NCBI GenBank assembly: GCA_949298805.1
Contig: CASFXY010000026.1
Span: forward strand, 1-35,629
Origin: an uncultured bacterium
GTDB taxonomy: Bacteria; Cyanobacteriota; Vampirovibrionia; Gastranaerophilales; Gastranaerophilaceae
Direction of reading: 5' to 3'
DNA length: 35,629 nt
This document shows, one piece after another, positions 1 through 8,083 of this stretch. The position numbers were made by a program, and so were the translations under genes. The notes under the pieces are model-generated. The model was not told the DNA's origin. It was given only the letters and a program-made list of their open reading frames with translations, and made no database searches. The number at the start of each line of letters is the position of its first letter. The stretch's first letter is position 1.

Positions 1-4
1 AATT

Positions 5-26
5 AGAGAGCGCAAGCTCTCTTTTT
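5..26 (+). terminator. Rho-independent terminator of a gene upstream of the window
   Basis: A perfect 7-bp stem (AGAGAGC/GCTCTCT) closes a GCAA tetraloop, and the plus strand continues into a run of T. The T run is only on the plus side, so it would end a plus-strand transcript entering from the left. Confidence 0.7.
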
Positions 27-39
27 AATGCTTTTCCCT

Positions 40-70
40 GAGCGATTCGCTCGCTGTTGTCTTAGACAAC
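40..70. other. Two small adjacent hairpins
   Basis: GAGCG-ATT-CGCTC (40-52) and GTTGTC-TTA-GACAAC (56-70) are perfect short inverted repeats with 3-nt loops. They lie between the terminator at 5-26 and the minus-strand terminator at 77-99. Neither has its own T run, so their function is unclear. Confidence 0.5.
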
Positions 71-76
71 CTCCAT

Positions 77-99
77 TAAAAACTTGCCCATTGGGGCAA
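77..99 (-). terminator. Terminator of the radical SAM/small-protein operon
   Basis: Read on the minus strand, TTGCCC-CAAT-GGGCAA is followed at once by GTTTTT. It lies just past the stop codon at 110, so it is a good intrinsic terminator for the two-gene minus-strand unit. Confidence 0.7.
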
Positions 100-109
100 A
101 CAGAACAAG

Positions 110-433
110 TTATTTATTCTTTAGGGCAATAATTTCATTGATTTTTTTCTGAATATCTTCCGCCATATCAATTTGTAATTGTTTAATTTGACTAATGACA
201 CTTGCCATAGCAGGAGTGGGGTCGTCATTATTGATATTTGTACCGATAAGAGAAGACTTAAGTGCTTCAATCTTACCTTCAGTAATAAAAATTATATGCA
301 AAACACTTTTAATTTCGTCATCGGTAAAATCAAGCGCCTTCAATTTGGAAGTCATTTTATCCTTAATTTTTTCGCGTTCGTTTGCAATTTTCAGGGTTTT
401 ATCATCATTTTCATTAAATTTGTCATCAAACAT
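110..433 (-). CDS. Small charged helical protein of unknown function
   Basis: This 107-residue protein is not recognised. It is rich in Lys, Asp, Glu and Ile, has no signal peptide or membrane segment, and looks mostly helical, with a Lys-rich N-terminal third and a likely amphipathic helix at the C-terminus (SQIKQLQIDMAEDIQKKINE region). The ATG is preceded by GAGG seven bases upstream. It begins only 9 nt after the stop of the B12-type radical SAM gene and ends before a terminator, so the two are almost certainly co-transcribed. Co-transcription suggests a partner or accessory role for the radical SAM enzyme, but nothing in the sequence shows a core peptide, Cys-rich tail or leader cleavage site that would make it a modified-peptide precursor. 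Confidence 0.75.
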   Translation of the reverse strand: MFDDKFNENDDKTLKIANEREKIKDKMTSKLKALDFTDDEIKSVLHIIFITEGKIEALKSSLIGTNINNDDPTPAMASVISQIKQLQIDMAEDIQKKINEIIALKNK

Positions 434-442
434 AAAAATACC

Positions 443-2248
443 TCATAATTTTAATCTATACTTACACAATTCTTTAACGGAATATTTAGTCAAATATAAA
501 AATAAATATTCGCGATATCTTAAATACATCCATAACGGGTTATTATAAGCAGCAAGGCAAGTACTTGTGCACAATTTTAATGTCTCACTCAGCTCATCTT
601 TACTCATTCCCAAGGATTCAAAAAAGTAACTTGGCATAAATTCGTCTAATGCGGGATATATTTTTGTAATACCGTATGTTTCGGGATCTTCCCTTAATTT
701 AGTATGTTTTCCCATGGTAAAAACACTTCTACCGTAAGAGTGGATTATGTCTTTATTTTTAACAAGCATTTCAATGGTTTTGTAAGCATCGTCTTTTGTT
801 TCCGCAGGAAAACCGAAGAAAATAAAGGCAAAATTCCAAATTCCCGAGTCAGAAGAATTTTTTAATACTTTAAATCTTTCTTTTGTATCAATTCCCTTAT
901 TAATTAGCTGCATAATTTTTTCCGAACCGGACTCCAAACCCCACAAAATCATTTTTAGTCCGTTTTTTGCAGCTTTAGTTAAAATATTTTTATCAAAACC
1001 GCTTTCAAGTCTGGCATCCATAAAATAATTAACTTTTACTTTCTCGTTTTCAAGAACATCTGAAAGTTCATCAAGATATTTGGGACCTACGGACTCATCA
1101 ATAAATTCAAATTTATTAATATTGTATTTTTTAATAATTTCCTTAAATTCATTAGCAACCTTTTGAGGATTTTTCACATTGTAATTCTGACCAAAACCCT
1201 GATCACAGAAACTGCACTTTCCCCAGTAACAACCGCGCGAAGATTGAAAAGGCAAAATTATCTCCGGCGCAAAATATTTATCTAACTCATAACCATCCAA
1301 AGAAACATTTGCCATTTCATTTAATTTCATTGGAGTTTTTTTAGAATTCACACAAACATTTCCGTCTTTTAAATAAACAAGATTAGAAACATCTTCAATG
1401 GGTATTTCCCCATTTACATAACGCGCCAGCTCAACAACGGGAAGTTCGCCCTCCTCTATAAGCAAGCTATGGCAAAATAGCTCAAAAAAGTCAGCATGAT
1501 TAGTTATAGCATCAACAACCCTGCCAAAAAAATTCCCGCCAATATTTATATGTGCATCAAGTTCGCTTTTTAACATGTTAGCAAGTGTTAAGCCGGCCAC
1601 TATTTGACTTGATGAGTTAATTGAAATACCAATATATTTGGCACCAATATTTTTTATATCGTTAATTTTCTCTTTGTAATAGTCAATAAAAATGTTGGTA
1701 TCTTTGTCAAATACATAGTATTTAATTGTTTCGTAATTAAATCTAAATAATGGATTTGAATATGTATCAAGACTAATTTTTGAAGGGTAAAAAGGCAATG
1801 AAACAATATCAAGAGCTTCATCAATAATGCTCATAGATTTAATTAAAATTTCGGGCTTATAAAACGCATTTTTGTCCTTTATGGCAGCTAATGCATTTCC
1901 CACAAAATCGGCAATATTGATGATATCGTCGGGTTTATGAGTAATATATTCCTTTATTTTTGAAAACTTTATAATTTTATTTTGGATATCAAAAGGATAA
2001 TCCTCAAAACACTTGTTTTCACTATGAAAGCAAGATATTTCATTAAGCAAATCATCTTGCCCCAATATAGCTTTTTTTGCAGAATCTAAAACAGAATTTT
2101 TTGTTAAAATCTTATTGTAAAAATCAATGTTTAAATCAGAAACAAATGTTTCAAAACCTGCCCTTCTTAGCTGAGCAGAAAGGGAAGGAATTGCAAAATG
2201 CGGGCTTATGGGTGTCCATTGTGGCGGAAATAATAACAAAGTCCTCAT
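443..2248 (-). CDS. B12-binding-domain radical SAM protein
   Basis: A 601-residue radical SAM enzyme. The N-terminus (LLLFPPQWTPISPHFAIPSL) and the segment IGISINSSSQIVAGLTLA with INIGGNFFGR match the Rossmann-like cobalamin-binding module of this superfamily, although no DxHxxG motif is visible, so base-off cobalamin binding is not assured. The Fe-S loop is SRGCYWGKCSFC, with Cys at 340, 345 and 348: CX4CX2C spacing rather than the common CX3CX2C. The radical SAM barrel follows, with the conserved LWGLESGSEKI and FFGFPAET segments. I chose ATG at 2248; an in-frame TTG 42 nt further upstream is less likely because the family usually begins right at the hydrophobic first strand. No strong Shine-Dalgarno precedes this ATG. 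The substrate is unknown; methylation or another radical reaction on lipid, cofactor or peptide is possible. It leads a two-gene unit. Confidence 0.85.
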   Translation of the reverse strand: MRTLLLFPPQWTPISPHFAIPSLSAQLRRAGFETFVSDLNIDFYNKILTKNSVLDSAKKAILGQDDLLNEISCFHSENKCFEDYPFDIQNKIIKFSKIKEYITHKPDDIINIADFVGNALAAIKDKNAFYKPEILIKSMSIIDEALDIVSLPFYPSKISLDTYSNPLFRFNYETIKYYVFDKDTNIFIDYYKEKINDIKNIGAKYIGISINSSSQIVAGLTLANMLKSELDAHINIGGNFFGRVVDAITNHADFFELFCHSLLIEEGELPVVELARYVNGEIPIEDVSNLVYLKDGNVCVNSKKTPMKLNEMANVSLDGYELDKYFAPEIILPFQSSRGCYWGKCSFCDQGFGQNYNVKNPQKVANEFKEIIKKYNINKFEFIDESVGPKYLDELSDVLENEKVKVNYFMDARLESGFDKNILTKAAKNGLKMILWGLESGSEKIMQLINKGIDTKERFKVLKNSSDSGIWNFAFIFFGFPAETKDDAYKTIEMLVKNKDIIHSYGRSVFTMGKHTKLREDPETYGITKIYPALDEFMPSYFFESLGMSKDELSETLKLCTSTCLAAYNNPLWMYLRYREYLFLYLTKYSVKELCKYRLKL

Positions 2249-2396
2249 TTTATAAGTATAATGTTGCAAATAATGATAAAAACCATACAAATGCGGTAAT
2301 TTTGTAACAAAAAATTAATATTTACATTTATTATTTAATTTACTCGCCACTTATGCCGAAATATAGATTAAAAGTGAAGTAAGGCAAGGAGAAAAT

Positions 2397-3350
2397 ATGG
2401 GCACAAACGGCGTTGGAAAATCTTATGAAGAATTTTTACAAAGCATAAAAGCAAGAGGGCTTAATACTACAAGCCTGGGCAATGGTGAGGCAAATTTTGC
2501 CGATTATGCAAATGCACTCAGTAGTGATTTAAAAGAAGAATTATTACAAAGTATAGGAGATGAAGCCGGAGATGCACAATTGCAAAGCAAGGTGGCAGAC
2601 TTATTTGGCGGTAAATCCGTAATGCAAAGCGCTGAAATTATAAGTGCAGCAAAAGCAGCAGGACTTAGTTGCAGTGTAGAATATAAATCCACATCCTATA
2701 TAATTGACAATAAACAAGACGGACATTATGACAAAGATATAACAAACGGTGCAATTGCAATATATACATTTTCAGACGGCAATTCAACAATAAAAATTGC
2801 AGATGCAAACGGCAATGGGGCGCTGGAGGCAGAAGAAATATATTTAAATGAAATCTTAAGCGGTGTTACAAACAGTATAGGTGCAACAACGTCGCAAAAT
2901 CAAGCTTTAGATAATATAAAAGCACAACAGGAAATGCTTTTAAAACAAATTGAAGAAAGCAGAAAAGCACAACAGGAAATGCTTTTAAAACAAATTGAAG
3001 AAAGCAGAAAAGCACAAGAAGAAATGCTTGAAGAACAAATTGAAGAAAGCAGAAAAGCACAAGAAGAAATGCTTGAAAAAACTGATAAAAATAATGACAA
3101 AAAAGTGACAGAAGATAGCGATGATGAAACACTAAGCAGAGAAAAATTTGAAGAACTTGTCCTTCAAGAAGCACTCTCAAACTACAATGGCGACGATTCT
3201 TCAAACATAAAAGATATTGAAAAAGCGGTTGAGATGGTTAAATCAGAACACAACGCAGATTTGGACTTTTCGGTACTTGATGTAATAGAGTTGTCAAAAG
3301 AATTGGAAAAAGAAAAAGAAAGAATGAGAAACGAAAAAGCTGAAGAATAA
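2397..3350 (+). CDS. EF-hand-like protein with an internal coiled-coil repeat
   Basis: This 317-residue protein has no named family that I recognise. AAGGAG lies 5 nt before the ATG. Around residue 143 there is a DANGNGALEAEE loop, which has the acidic spacing of an EF-hand or dockerin calcium-binding loop. From residue 175 a 15-residue unit (KAQQEMLLKQIEESR and variants) repeats about three and a half times and should form a long charged coiled coil. The C-terminal third is acidic, with another acidic stretch at DKNNDKKVTEDSDDE. No signal peptide or membrane helix is seen. It stands alone between divergent and convergent neighbours and shares a terminator with pyk. A structural or calcium-responsive cytoplasmic role is possible, but this is inference. 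Confidence 0.75.
   Translation: MGTNGVGKSYEEFLQSIKARGLNTTSLGNGEANFADYANALSSDLKEELLQSIGDEAGDAQLQSKVADLFGGKSVMQSAEIISAAKAAGLSCSVEYKSTSYIIDNKQDGHYDKDITNGAIAIYTFSDGNSTIKIADANGNGALEAEEIYLNEILSGVTNSIGATTSQNQALDNIKAQQEMLLKQIEESRKAQQEMLLKQIEESRKAQEEMLEEQIEESRKAQEEMLEKTDKNNDKKVTEDSDDETLSREKFEELVLQEALSNYNGDDSSNIKDIEKAVEMVKSEHNADLDFSVLDVIELSKELEKEKERMRNEKAEE
2919..3077 (+). repeat. 45-bp in-frame tandem repeat, about 3.5 copies
   Basis: Units begin at 2919, 2964, 3009 and 3054 (partial). The first two are almost identical in DNA; the later ones differ mainly by CAA-to-GAA changes that turn Gln into Glu. The unit is a whole number of codons, so copy-number change would lengthen or shorten the coiled coil without breaking the frame. 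Confidence 0.9.
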
Positions 3351-3360
3351 AATTTATAAA

Positions 3361-3384
3361 GACCTGCCTTTTGGCAGGTCTTTT
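3361..3384. terminator. Bidirectional terminator between convergent genes
   Basis: An 8-bp GC-rich stem (GACCTGCC/GGCAGGTC) with a TTTT loop is flanked by T on the plus side and by A-rich sequence on the other. The pyk stop codon overlaps the plus-side T run, so one hairpin serves both converging transcripts. Confidence 0.85.
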
Positions 3385-4816
3385 ATGTTCCTATCTTATG
3401 AACTCTGACAAAATTTGTTCGTCCGGTAATCAGATTTGGTGCAGAACCTGTAATTACAATATAATCGCCTTTTTTCAAACCTGCCTCATTTATCAAAAAC
3501 TCGTCTATTTTAAGAAGTAAATCACCCGTTAGCACATTATCCCACTTTTTATGAAAAGGATAAACACCCCAAGCGAGCGACATTTTACGACATGTTTCTT
3601 CTAAATCAGATACAAGAATAATTGGAACCGAAGGTTTTAATTTAGACATAAGTCTTGTTGAATAACCAAAATGTGAAAAACTTAAAACAGCCTTTGCGTT
3701 AACATACTTAAGCATTTTATCCGCGCCAAAAACAATCGCTTGTCTTGTAAGAGCCATATCCTCAGACATTTCAAAATCTTTATCAAATTGGTAAAAAACA
3801 CTATTTTCTGTATGTTCCGCAATTTTAGACATCGTTTGAACAGCCTCTATTGCAAACTTACCCACTGAAGTTTCACCCGATAGCATAACCGCATCGGCGC
3901 CATCTATAATGGCATTTGCAACATCTGACACCTCGGCACGCGTTGGTATTGGCTCATTTATCATGGATTCGAGCATTTGAGTTGCAACTATAACCGGCTT
4001 TTTTTGTTTATTACACTCACTTATAATTAATTTCTGGCAAATAGGAACTTCTACAGGCGAAAGTTCTATGCCTAAGTCGCCGCGAGCTACCATTACGCAA
4101 TCGGCAACAGAGATTATCTCTTGCAAATTATCAATTGCTTGCGGTTTTTCAAGTTTTGCTATTACCGGAATATTAGAATTAAAATCATTTATATATTTTT
4201 TTGCAAGCAAGACATCATCCTTTTGCCTTACAAAAGAAAGTGCAATAAAATCAGCACCTGCATCAACTGCAAATTTTATATATTCAATATCTTTTTGCGT
4301 AACAGCATTAAGACTTGCGGTTGAGCCCGGTATATTTAATCCTTTTCGGGATTTAAGCACACCTCCATTAACAACAGTTGCACGTACAAGATTTCCGTCA
4401 ACATCTTCAACAACAACAGCCAATTTGCCATCATCAAGTAAAATCTTGCTTCCTTTTTTTACATCATTCGCAATTCCTTGATAATCAACCGGTATAACCT
4501 TTTCATCCGTTTGGTTTAACATGTGTGAGAATATTACTTCCTGTCCATTTAGCAAATTAATTTCATGCAAAAGATTTCCGACTCGTATCTTTGGTCCTTG
4601 AAGATCAACCATAATTGCGCAGTATGTATCAAGTTCATTTGAAACCTGTCGAATTAAATCAAATTTTTGCTTATGGTCATCAAGTGTGCCATGGGAAGTA
4701 TTAAGTCTAAAGACATTAGCACCGGCTTTTATTAAGCTTACAACAGCTTCCTTTGAGCTAACGGCAGGACCAATGGTGGCTACGATTTTTGTTCTTTTGG
4801 AATAATTGTTTTTCAT
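3383..4816 (-). CDS. pyk: Pyruvate kinase
   Basis: Pyruvate kinase converts phosphoenolpyruvate and ADP to pyruvate and ATP in the cytoplasm, the last step of glycolysis. The family motifs are all present in order: TKIVATIGPA, RLNTSHG, VDLQGPKIR, VIAKLEKPQA (with the active-site Lys), ARGDLGIE (metal binding) and TQMLESMINEPIPTRAE. The C-terminal domain has the usual fold length, so the 477-residue protein is full size and lacks the extra PEP-utiliser domain found in some Bacillus and cyanobacterial forms. ATG at 4816 is preferred because GGAGG lies 6 nt upstream; an adjacent GTG at 4819 would be too close to it. The gene is monocistronic, divergent from the fucosyltransferase gene, and ends in the shared hairpin. 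Confidence 0.97.
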   Translation of the reverse strand: MKNNYSKRTKIVATIGPAVSSKEAVVSLIKAGANVFRLNTSHGTLDDHKQKFDLIRQVSNELDTYCAIMVDLQGPKIRVGNLLHEINLLNGQEVIFSHMLNQTDEKVIPVDYQGIANDVKKGSKILLDDGKLAVVVEDVDGNLVRATVVNGGVLKSRKGLNIPGSTASLNAVTQKDIEYIKFAVDAGADFIALSFVRQKDDVLLAKKYINDFNSNIPVIAKLEKPQAIDNLQEIISVADCVMVARGDLGIELSPVEVPICQKLIISECNKQKKPVIVATQMLESMINEPIPTRAEVSDVANAIIDGADAVMLSGETSVGKFAIEAVQTMSKIAEHTENSVFYQFDKDFEMSEDMALTRQAIVFGADKMLKYVNAKAVLSFSHFGYSTRLMSKLKPSVPIILVSDLEETCRKMSLAWGVYPFHKKWDNVLTGDLLLKIDEFLINEAGLKKGDYIVITGSAPNLITGRTNFVRVHKIGT

Positions 4817-4876
4817 CACATACCTCCATCAAAAAATAGGTGCAAATATATTACCACAAACATTTTAATTGTTGTA

Positions 4877-4897
4877 AAATTAAATTAAATTAAATTA
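4877..4897. repeat. Pentanucleotide (TAAAT) short tandem repeat in a promoter region
   Basis: A 21-nt run has a perfect period of 5, giving about 4.2 copies of TAAAT. It lies 25 nt upstream of the fucosyltransferase start codon, in the divergent promoter region with pyk. The period is not a multiple of a helical turn or a codon, so slippage would change promoter spacing. Confidence 0.8.
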
Positions 4898-4921
4898 CCT
4901 GATAATAAACTTAGAGGCTAA

Positions 4922-5845
4922 ATGCAAGAAATAAGAGTATATTTTTGCGATTTTTGGAAAGAACACACATTAGAAAATGATTTTTTTCTAAACATTCTAA
5001 AAAACAAATATAAATTTATTATAGACAAAAAAAATCCGGACTTTATTTTTTGCTCTTGCTATGGCAAGGAATACAGAAAATACAGTTGCCCAAGAATTTT
5101 TTATAGCGGAGAAAACATTACTCCTGATTTTAATATTTATGATTATGCAATAAGTTTTGACTATATTGATTTTGGCAAAAGATATTTAAGAGTGCCGATT
5201 TATCATTTTCTCAACAAATTAAGGGAGGAAATTCCTATATCTGAAAATTGCGAAAAAAGACCCTTTTGCAGCTTTTTATATTCAAACGGCATTTATGCCG
5301 ACAAAAAAAGAGTTGAATTTTTCAAACTTCTTTCAAATTACAAGAAAATCAATTCGTCAGGAAAACTTCTTAATAATACCGGTCAATACGTTAAAAACAA
5401 AATAGAATATTTGAGCAAGTTTAAATTCACAATTGCTTTTGAAAACTCATCCAATGAAGGCTACATTACAGAAAAAATTTCCGATGCGTTTTGTGCCGGC
5501 ACAATTCCAATATATTGGGGCGACCCTTTTGCGACAAAAGAATTTAATCCTGAAGCTTTTATTTTTGTTAATGAATTTAAAACACTTGATGATGCAATTA
5601 AAAAAGTTATAGAAATAGACAATGACGATAAAATGTACCTAAATATGCTTAATGCGCCAAAAATTAAACAACATAAGCATTATGACGAAAAAATAATTGC
5701 TTTTTTTGATAGTATTTTTTCAAACAAAGGAGTGATATTACGAAAAGATATTAACAAAGGATGGGACAAAAACGGCAAATATTTTTCATGTAATACTCAT
5801 AATAAAAAAATTATTAAAACAATTAAAAAATTACTTAATCATTGA
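4922..5845 (+). CDS. GT10-family alpha-1,3-fucosyltransferase
   Basis: This 307-residue protein matches glycosyltransferase family 10, which transfers fucose from GDP-fucose to GlcNAc-type acceptors. The nucleotide-sugar motif is FTIAFENSSNEGYITEKISD (around residue 178), followed by AGTIPIYWGDP; upstream are YSGENITPDF and a basic KRPFCSFLYSN strand, all in the order typical of bacterial GT10 enzymes. There is no signal peptide; the Lys-rich C-terminal tail (about 25 residues) could hold the protein at the inner membrane face, as in Helicobacter enzymes. AGAGG sits 4 nt before the ATG. The last 15 nt overlap tail-to-tail with the MlaA-fusion gene and no terminator separates them. The acceptor is likely cell-surface glycan; linkage cannot be told from sequence. 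Confidence 0.88.
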   Translation: MQEIRVYFCDFWKEHTLENDFFLNILKNKYKFIIDKKNPDFIFCSCYGKEYRKYSCPRIFYSGENITPDFNIYDYAISFDYIDFGKRYLRVPIYHFLNKLREEIPISENCEKRPFCSFLYSNGIYADKKRVEFFKLLSNYKKINSSGKLLNNTGQYVKNKIEYLSKFKFTIAFENSSNEGYITEKISDAFCAGTIPIYWGDPFATKEFNPEAFIFVNEFKTLDDAIKKVIEIDNDDKMYLNMLNAPKIKQHKHYDEKIIAFFDSIFSNKGVILRKDINKGWDKNGKYFSCNTHNKKIIKTIKKLLNH

Positions 5846-7942
5846 TACTGCTTGCGCCTGTGGTATATCTTTTAAAAGTTCGTCCTTAAATTCTTTGCGA
5901 TACAGATACCCTAAATGCGAACCTTTGTCAAACAGAACCAGATTTTTACCTGCATATTGACGAATTTTTTTTAATTGTATTTGGTTAACAAGGTAATCAT
6001 CCAGAGTATGGAAAATCCTATAATTATCATTATTTTTTAAATATTCACTTATTGAATACAAACTTGTTTTATTGTCAAGCTCGTCTTGTGTATAGGTATT
6101 TGCCGATAAAATATATTTATCTATATAATCCTGATAACTCATATTATTAATCAAATTATACACATCCGTTCTTTTTGATGCGTTTGTATTTTTAAGTGTA
6201 AAAATTAAATCGGATAGCTTTTGTCTTAAGACAAAACAAGTTATAAGTCTTGCTTCATCTTCATTAAAGGGTAAGATATCGAATTTGAACTCAGCAGCAT
6301 TTTCGCTTTTTTGTTGGGACAACTGAATAATTTTTGAAGCACTCGTTGCAACTCTTTTTTTAATACAATTTGAGTTATCTTTCCATTTTTCATTATTCTT
6401 ATCAATTACATTGACCGCATAAAGCAATTCTATTGGCGGATTTATAGAAATATAACGTGAAATATTTAAAGTATTCTCTCTTGACTCCATATCTGCCAGA
6501 AAAAGTGTCGCAAAAGCCCCAAAGGATGTTCCAATTACTATTTTATCCCGAAATTTACACTGATTTTTATTTTCAAGTTTTTCAATAATTTTTCCGCTAA
6601 TTTGCCTCAAATAAGCAACATCCTTATAGGGTATGCCCGGCACATAACCCTTGGGCAAACTTTTTACAAATTCCCAATGAAAATGACTGCCTTGTATTAC
6701 AACCGAATAACCCCTGTCGTAAAACATTTTTGCAAATACAACCGAATGATGAGAAGTTATACCTTCACCTATTGAAGGGTAAATTATAACAAGCGGCGCA
6801 TCTTTATCTTTCTGCAAAATATATTTGAATTTATATTCATCTCTATCCGGCTCAACACTTACCGAAGAAGTTTTAATTTTCTTTGCAAAAGACCTGTTCC
6901 ATAAAGAAAGTTCACTCCATATTGAGTTATTTACCAATCCTTCCGTATCAAAAAGGGCAGTTCTCATGGCATCCGTTACGGGGCATTGGGGATTGAAATC
7001 GTCTAAAATAACATCGGGCAAAAGATTTGTGTTTGTTAAATCAAGATTGTTATCCTCGATTTTATCAAACCAAGCATACCCCCTTATTGTATCATCTACC
7101 GTTAAATTATCCGTTAAGTTTTTTTCATCTCCAACATTAAGCGCACTACCTGTTTCATCATTTTTAATATTTTCCCTGCATTCTTTAAATGCAAGCTCAA
7201 GAATTTCCTTTCTGTCATAGTTATTTTCTTTTATAAATCTTTCAAGCCCCCATATTTTTTTTGCAATATCATAAGGATCGGCAAAATTAGATTCCACCAT
7301 TTTTATAACAGGTTGCAAATACGCTGTTCTGTTAATAAGCAAGCCTGCTTTAACAGCAGCAGTTATAGGACTGCCAATATACATCGAAGGGTCGAGCGGG
7401 CATTCAATAAGAGAACCCAGAATTGAGCGCGGCGAAGTTGAATTTATAAAAGGCAAAACCAGATAAGGTCCTTGTTTAATTTTGCATTTTGCAAGACCCT
7501 GAGCAACATCCTCTTTTAGCGGTTCAAGTTTAAACCATTTGTATGCCGGATCATACAAACCGCCGAGCCCGAGAGTAGTATTTGTAATAAATCTTAGGGT
7601 TTCGTGTCCTGATGCCTTAAAATCTCTTTGCAACAATGTACTTACAAGTCTTTTAGGGTATTCGATATTTGTGTAAGCACTCTGAATTCTGTCCATACCA
7701 TATTTTGGCATAATAGATGCCCATATTACATGAATTGGCTTAAGCGCATACTTATTCAGTTTGCGATTAAAAATAAACATTTTCCTGTTAAATCCTTCAA
7801 ATTTATCAACACCGACAAATTCTCCGGCATAATCAGGATATTTGGTTTCCTGTGGTAAGGATAAAGTTTTCTTTGCATAAACAGGTGAATTCAAAAAAAT
7901 AATTGCAGCAAAAAATAGTGCAAATTTTTTATATAAGCTCAT
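5831..7942 (-). CDS. MlaA-like outer-membrane lipid protein fused to an alpha/beta hydrolase
   Basis: A 703-residue two-domain protein. Residues 1-23 form a signal peptide ending in VYA, with no lipobox Cys, so it is not a standard MlaA lipoprotein. Residues about 45-245 are an MlaA/VacJ domain: FNRKMFIFNRKLNKYALKP, TNIEYPKRLVSTLLQRDFKA and RFITNTTLGLGGLYDPA are the classic blocks. MlaA takes phospholipid from the outer leaflet of the outer membrane for return to the inner membrane. Residues about 365-703 look like an alpha/beta hydrolase: strand PLVIIYPSIGEG, nucleophile elbow GTSFGA (Ser473), a probable acid at Asp648 or Asp649 (TLDDYLV) and a probable His676 (KGSHLGY). Between them is an acidic linker. 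The gene stands alone, without other mla genes nearby. A bound lipase, acyltransferase or other hydrolase role for the C-terminal half is inference. AGAGGA lies somewhat far (about 11 nt) from the ATG. Confidence 0.85.
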   Translation of the reverse strand: MSLYKKFALFFAAIIFLNSPVYAKKTLSLPQETKYPDYAGEFVGVDKFEGFNRKMFIFNRKLNKYALKPIHVIWASIMPKYGMDRIQSAYTNIEYPKRLVSTLLQRDFKASGHETLRFITNTTLGLGGLYDPAYKWFKLEPLKEDVAQGLAKCKIKQGPYLVLPFINSTSPRSILGSLIECPLDPSMYIGSPITAAVKAGLLINRTAYLQPVIKMVESNFADPYDIAKKIWGLERFIKENNYDRKEILELAFKECRENIKNDETGSALNVGDEKNLTDNLTVDDTIRGYAWFDKIEDNNLDLTNTNLLPDVILDDFNPQCPVTDAMRTALFDTEGLVNNSIWSELSLWNRSFAKKIKTSSVSVEPDRDEYKFKYILQKDKDAPLVIIYPSIGEGITSHHSVVFAKMFYDRGYSVVIQGSHFHWEFVKSLPKGYVPGIPYKDVAYLRQISGKIIEKLENKNQCKFRDKIVIGTSFGAFATLFLADMESRENTLNISRYISINPPIELLYAVNVIDKNNEKWKDNSNCIKKRVATSASKIIQLSQQKSENAAEFKFDILPFNEDEARLITCFVLRQKLSDLIFTLKNTNASKRTDVYNLINNMSYQDYIDKYILSANTYTQDELDNKTSLYSISEYLKNNDNYRIFHTLDDYLVNQIQLKKIRQYAGKNLVLFDKGSHLGYLYRKEFKDELLKDIPQAQAVSMIK

Positions 7943-8025
7943 TATTTATCTAATCCTCTAAAAATCAATGCTTAATTTTATGAGGATAAAAAATAAAATA
8001 TATCGCACAACAGGCTATATATAAT

Positions 8026-8054
8026 GTGTCAAATAAATATTTTTGTATTATAAT
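8026..8054 (+). promoter_or_regulatory. Probable sigma-70 promoter of dapL
   Basis: GTGTCA (-35, four of six bases) and a perfect TATAAT (-10, 8049-8054) are separated by 17 nt, about 30 nt before the dapL start. Confidence 0.6.
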
Positions 8055-8083
8055 TTTTTAGACACAGGAAATTAAGAGGCAGT

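Noticed and set aside
110-433. The 107-residue protein as a precursor peptide for the neighbouring radical SAM enzyme
   Set aside because: It has no recognisable core region, repeated motif or cleavage site, and is larger and more evenly helical than typical precursors. Only co-transcription supports the idea.
2919-3077. CRISPR-like array
   Set aside because: The repeats are direct, without spacers, and are in frame within one coding sequence.
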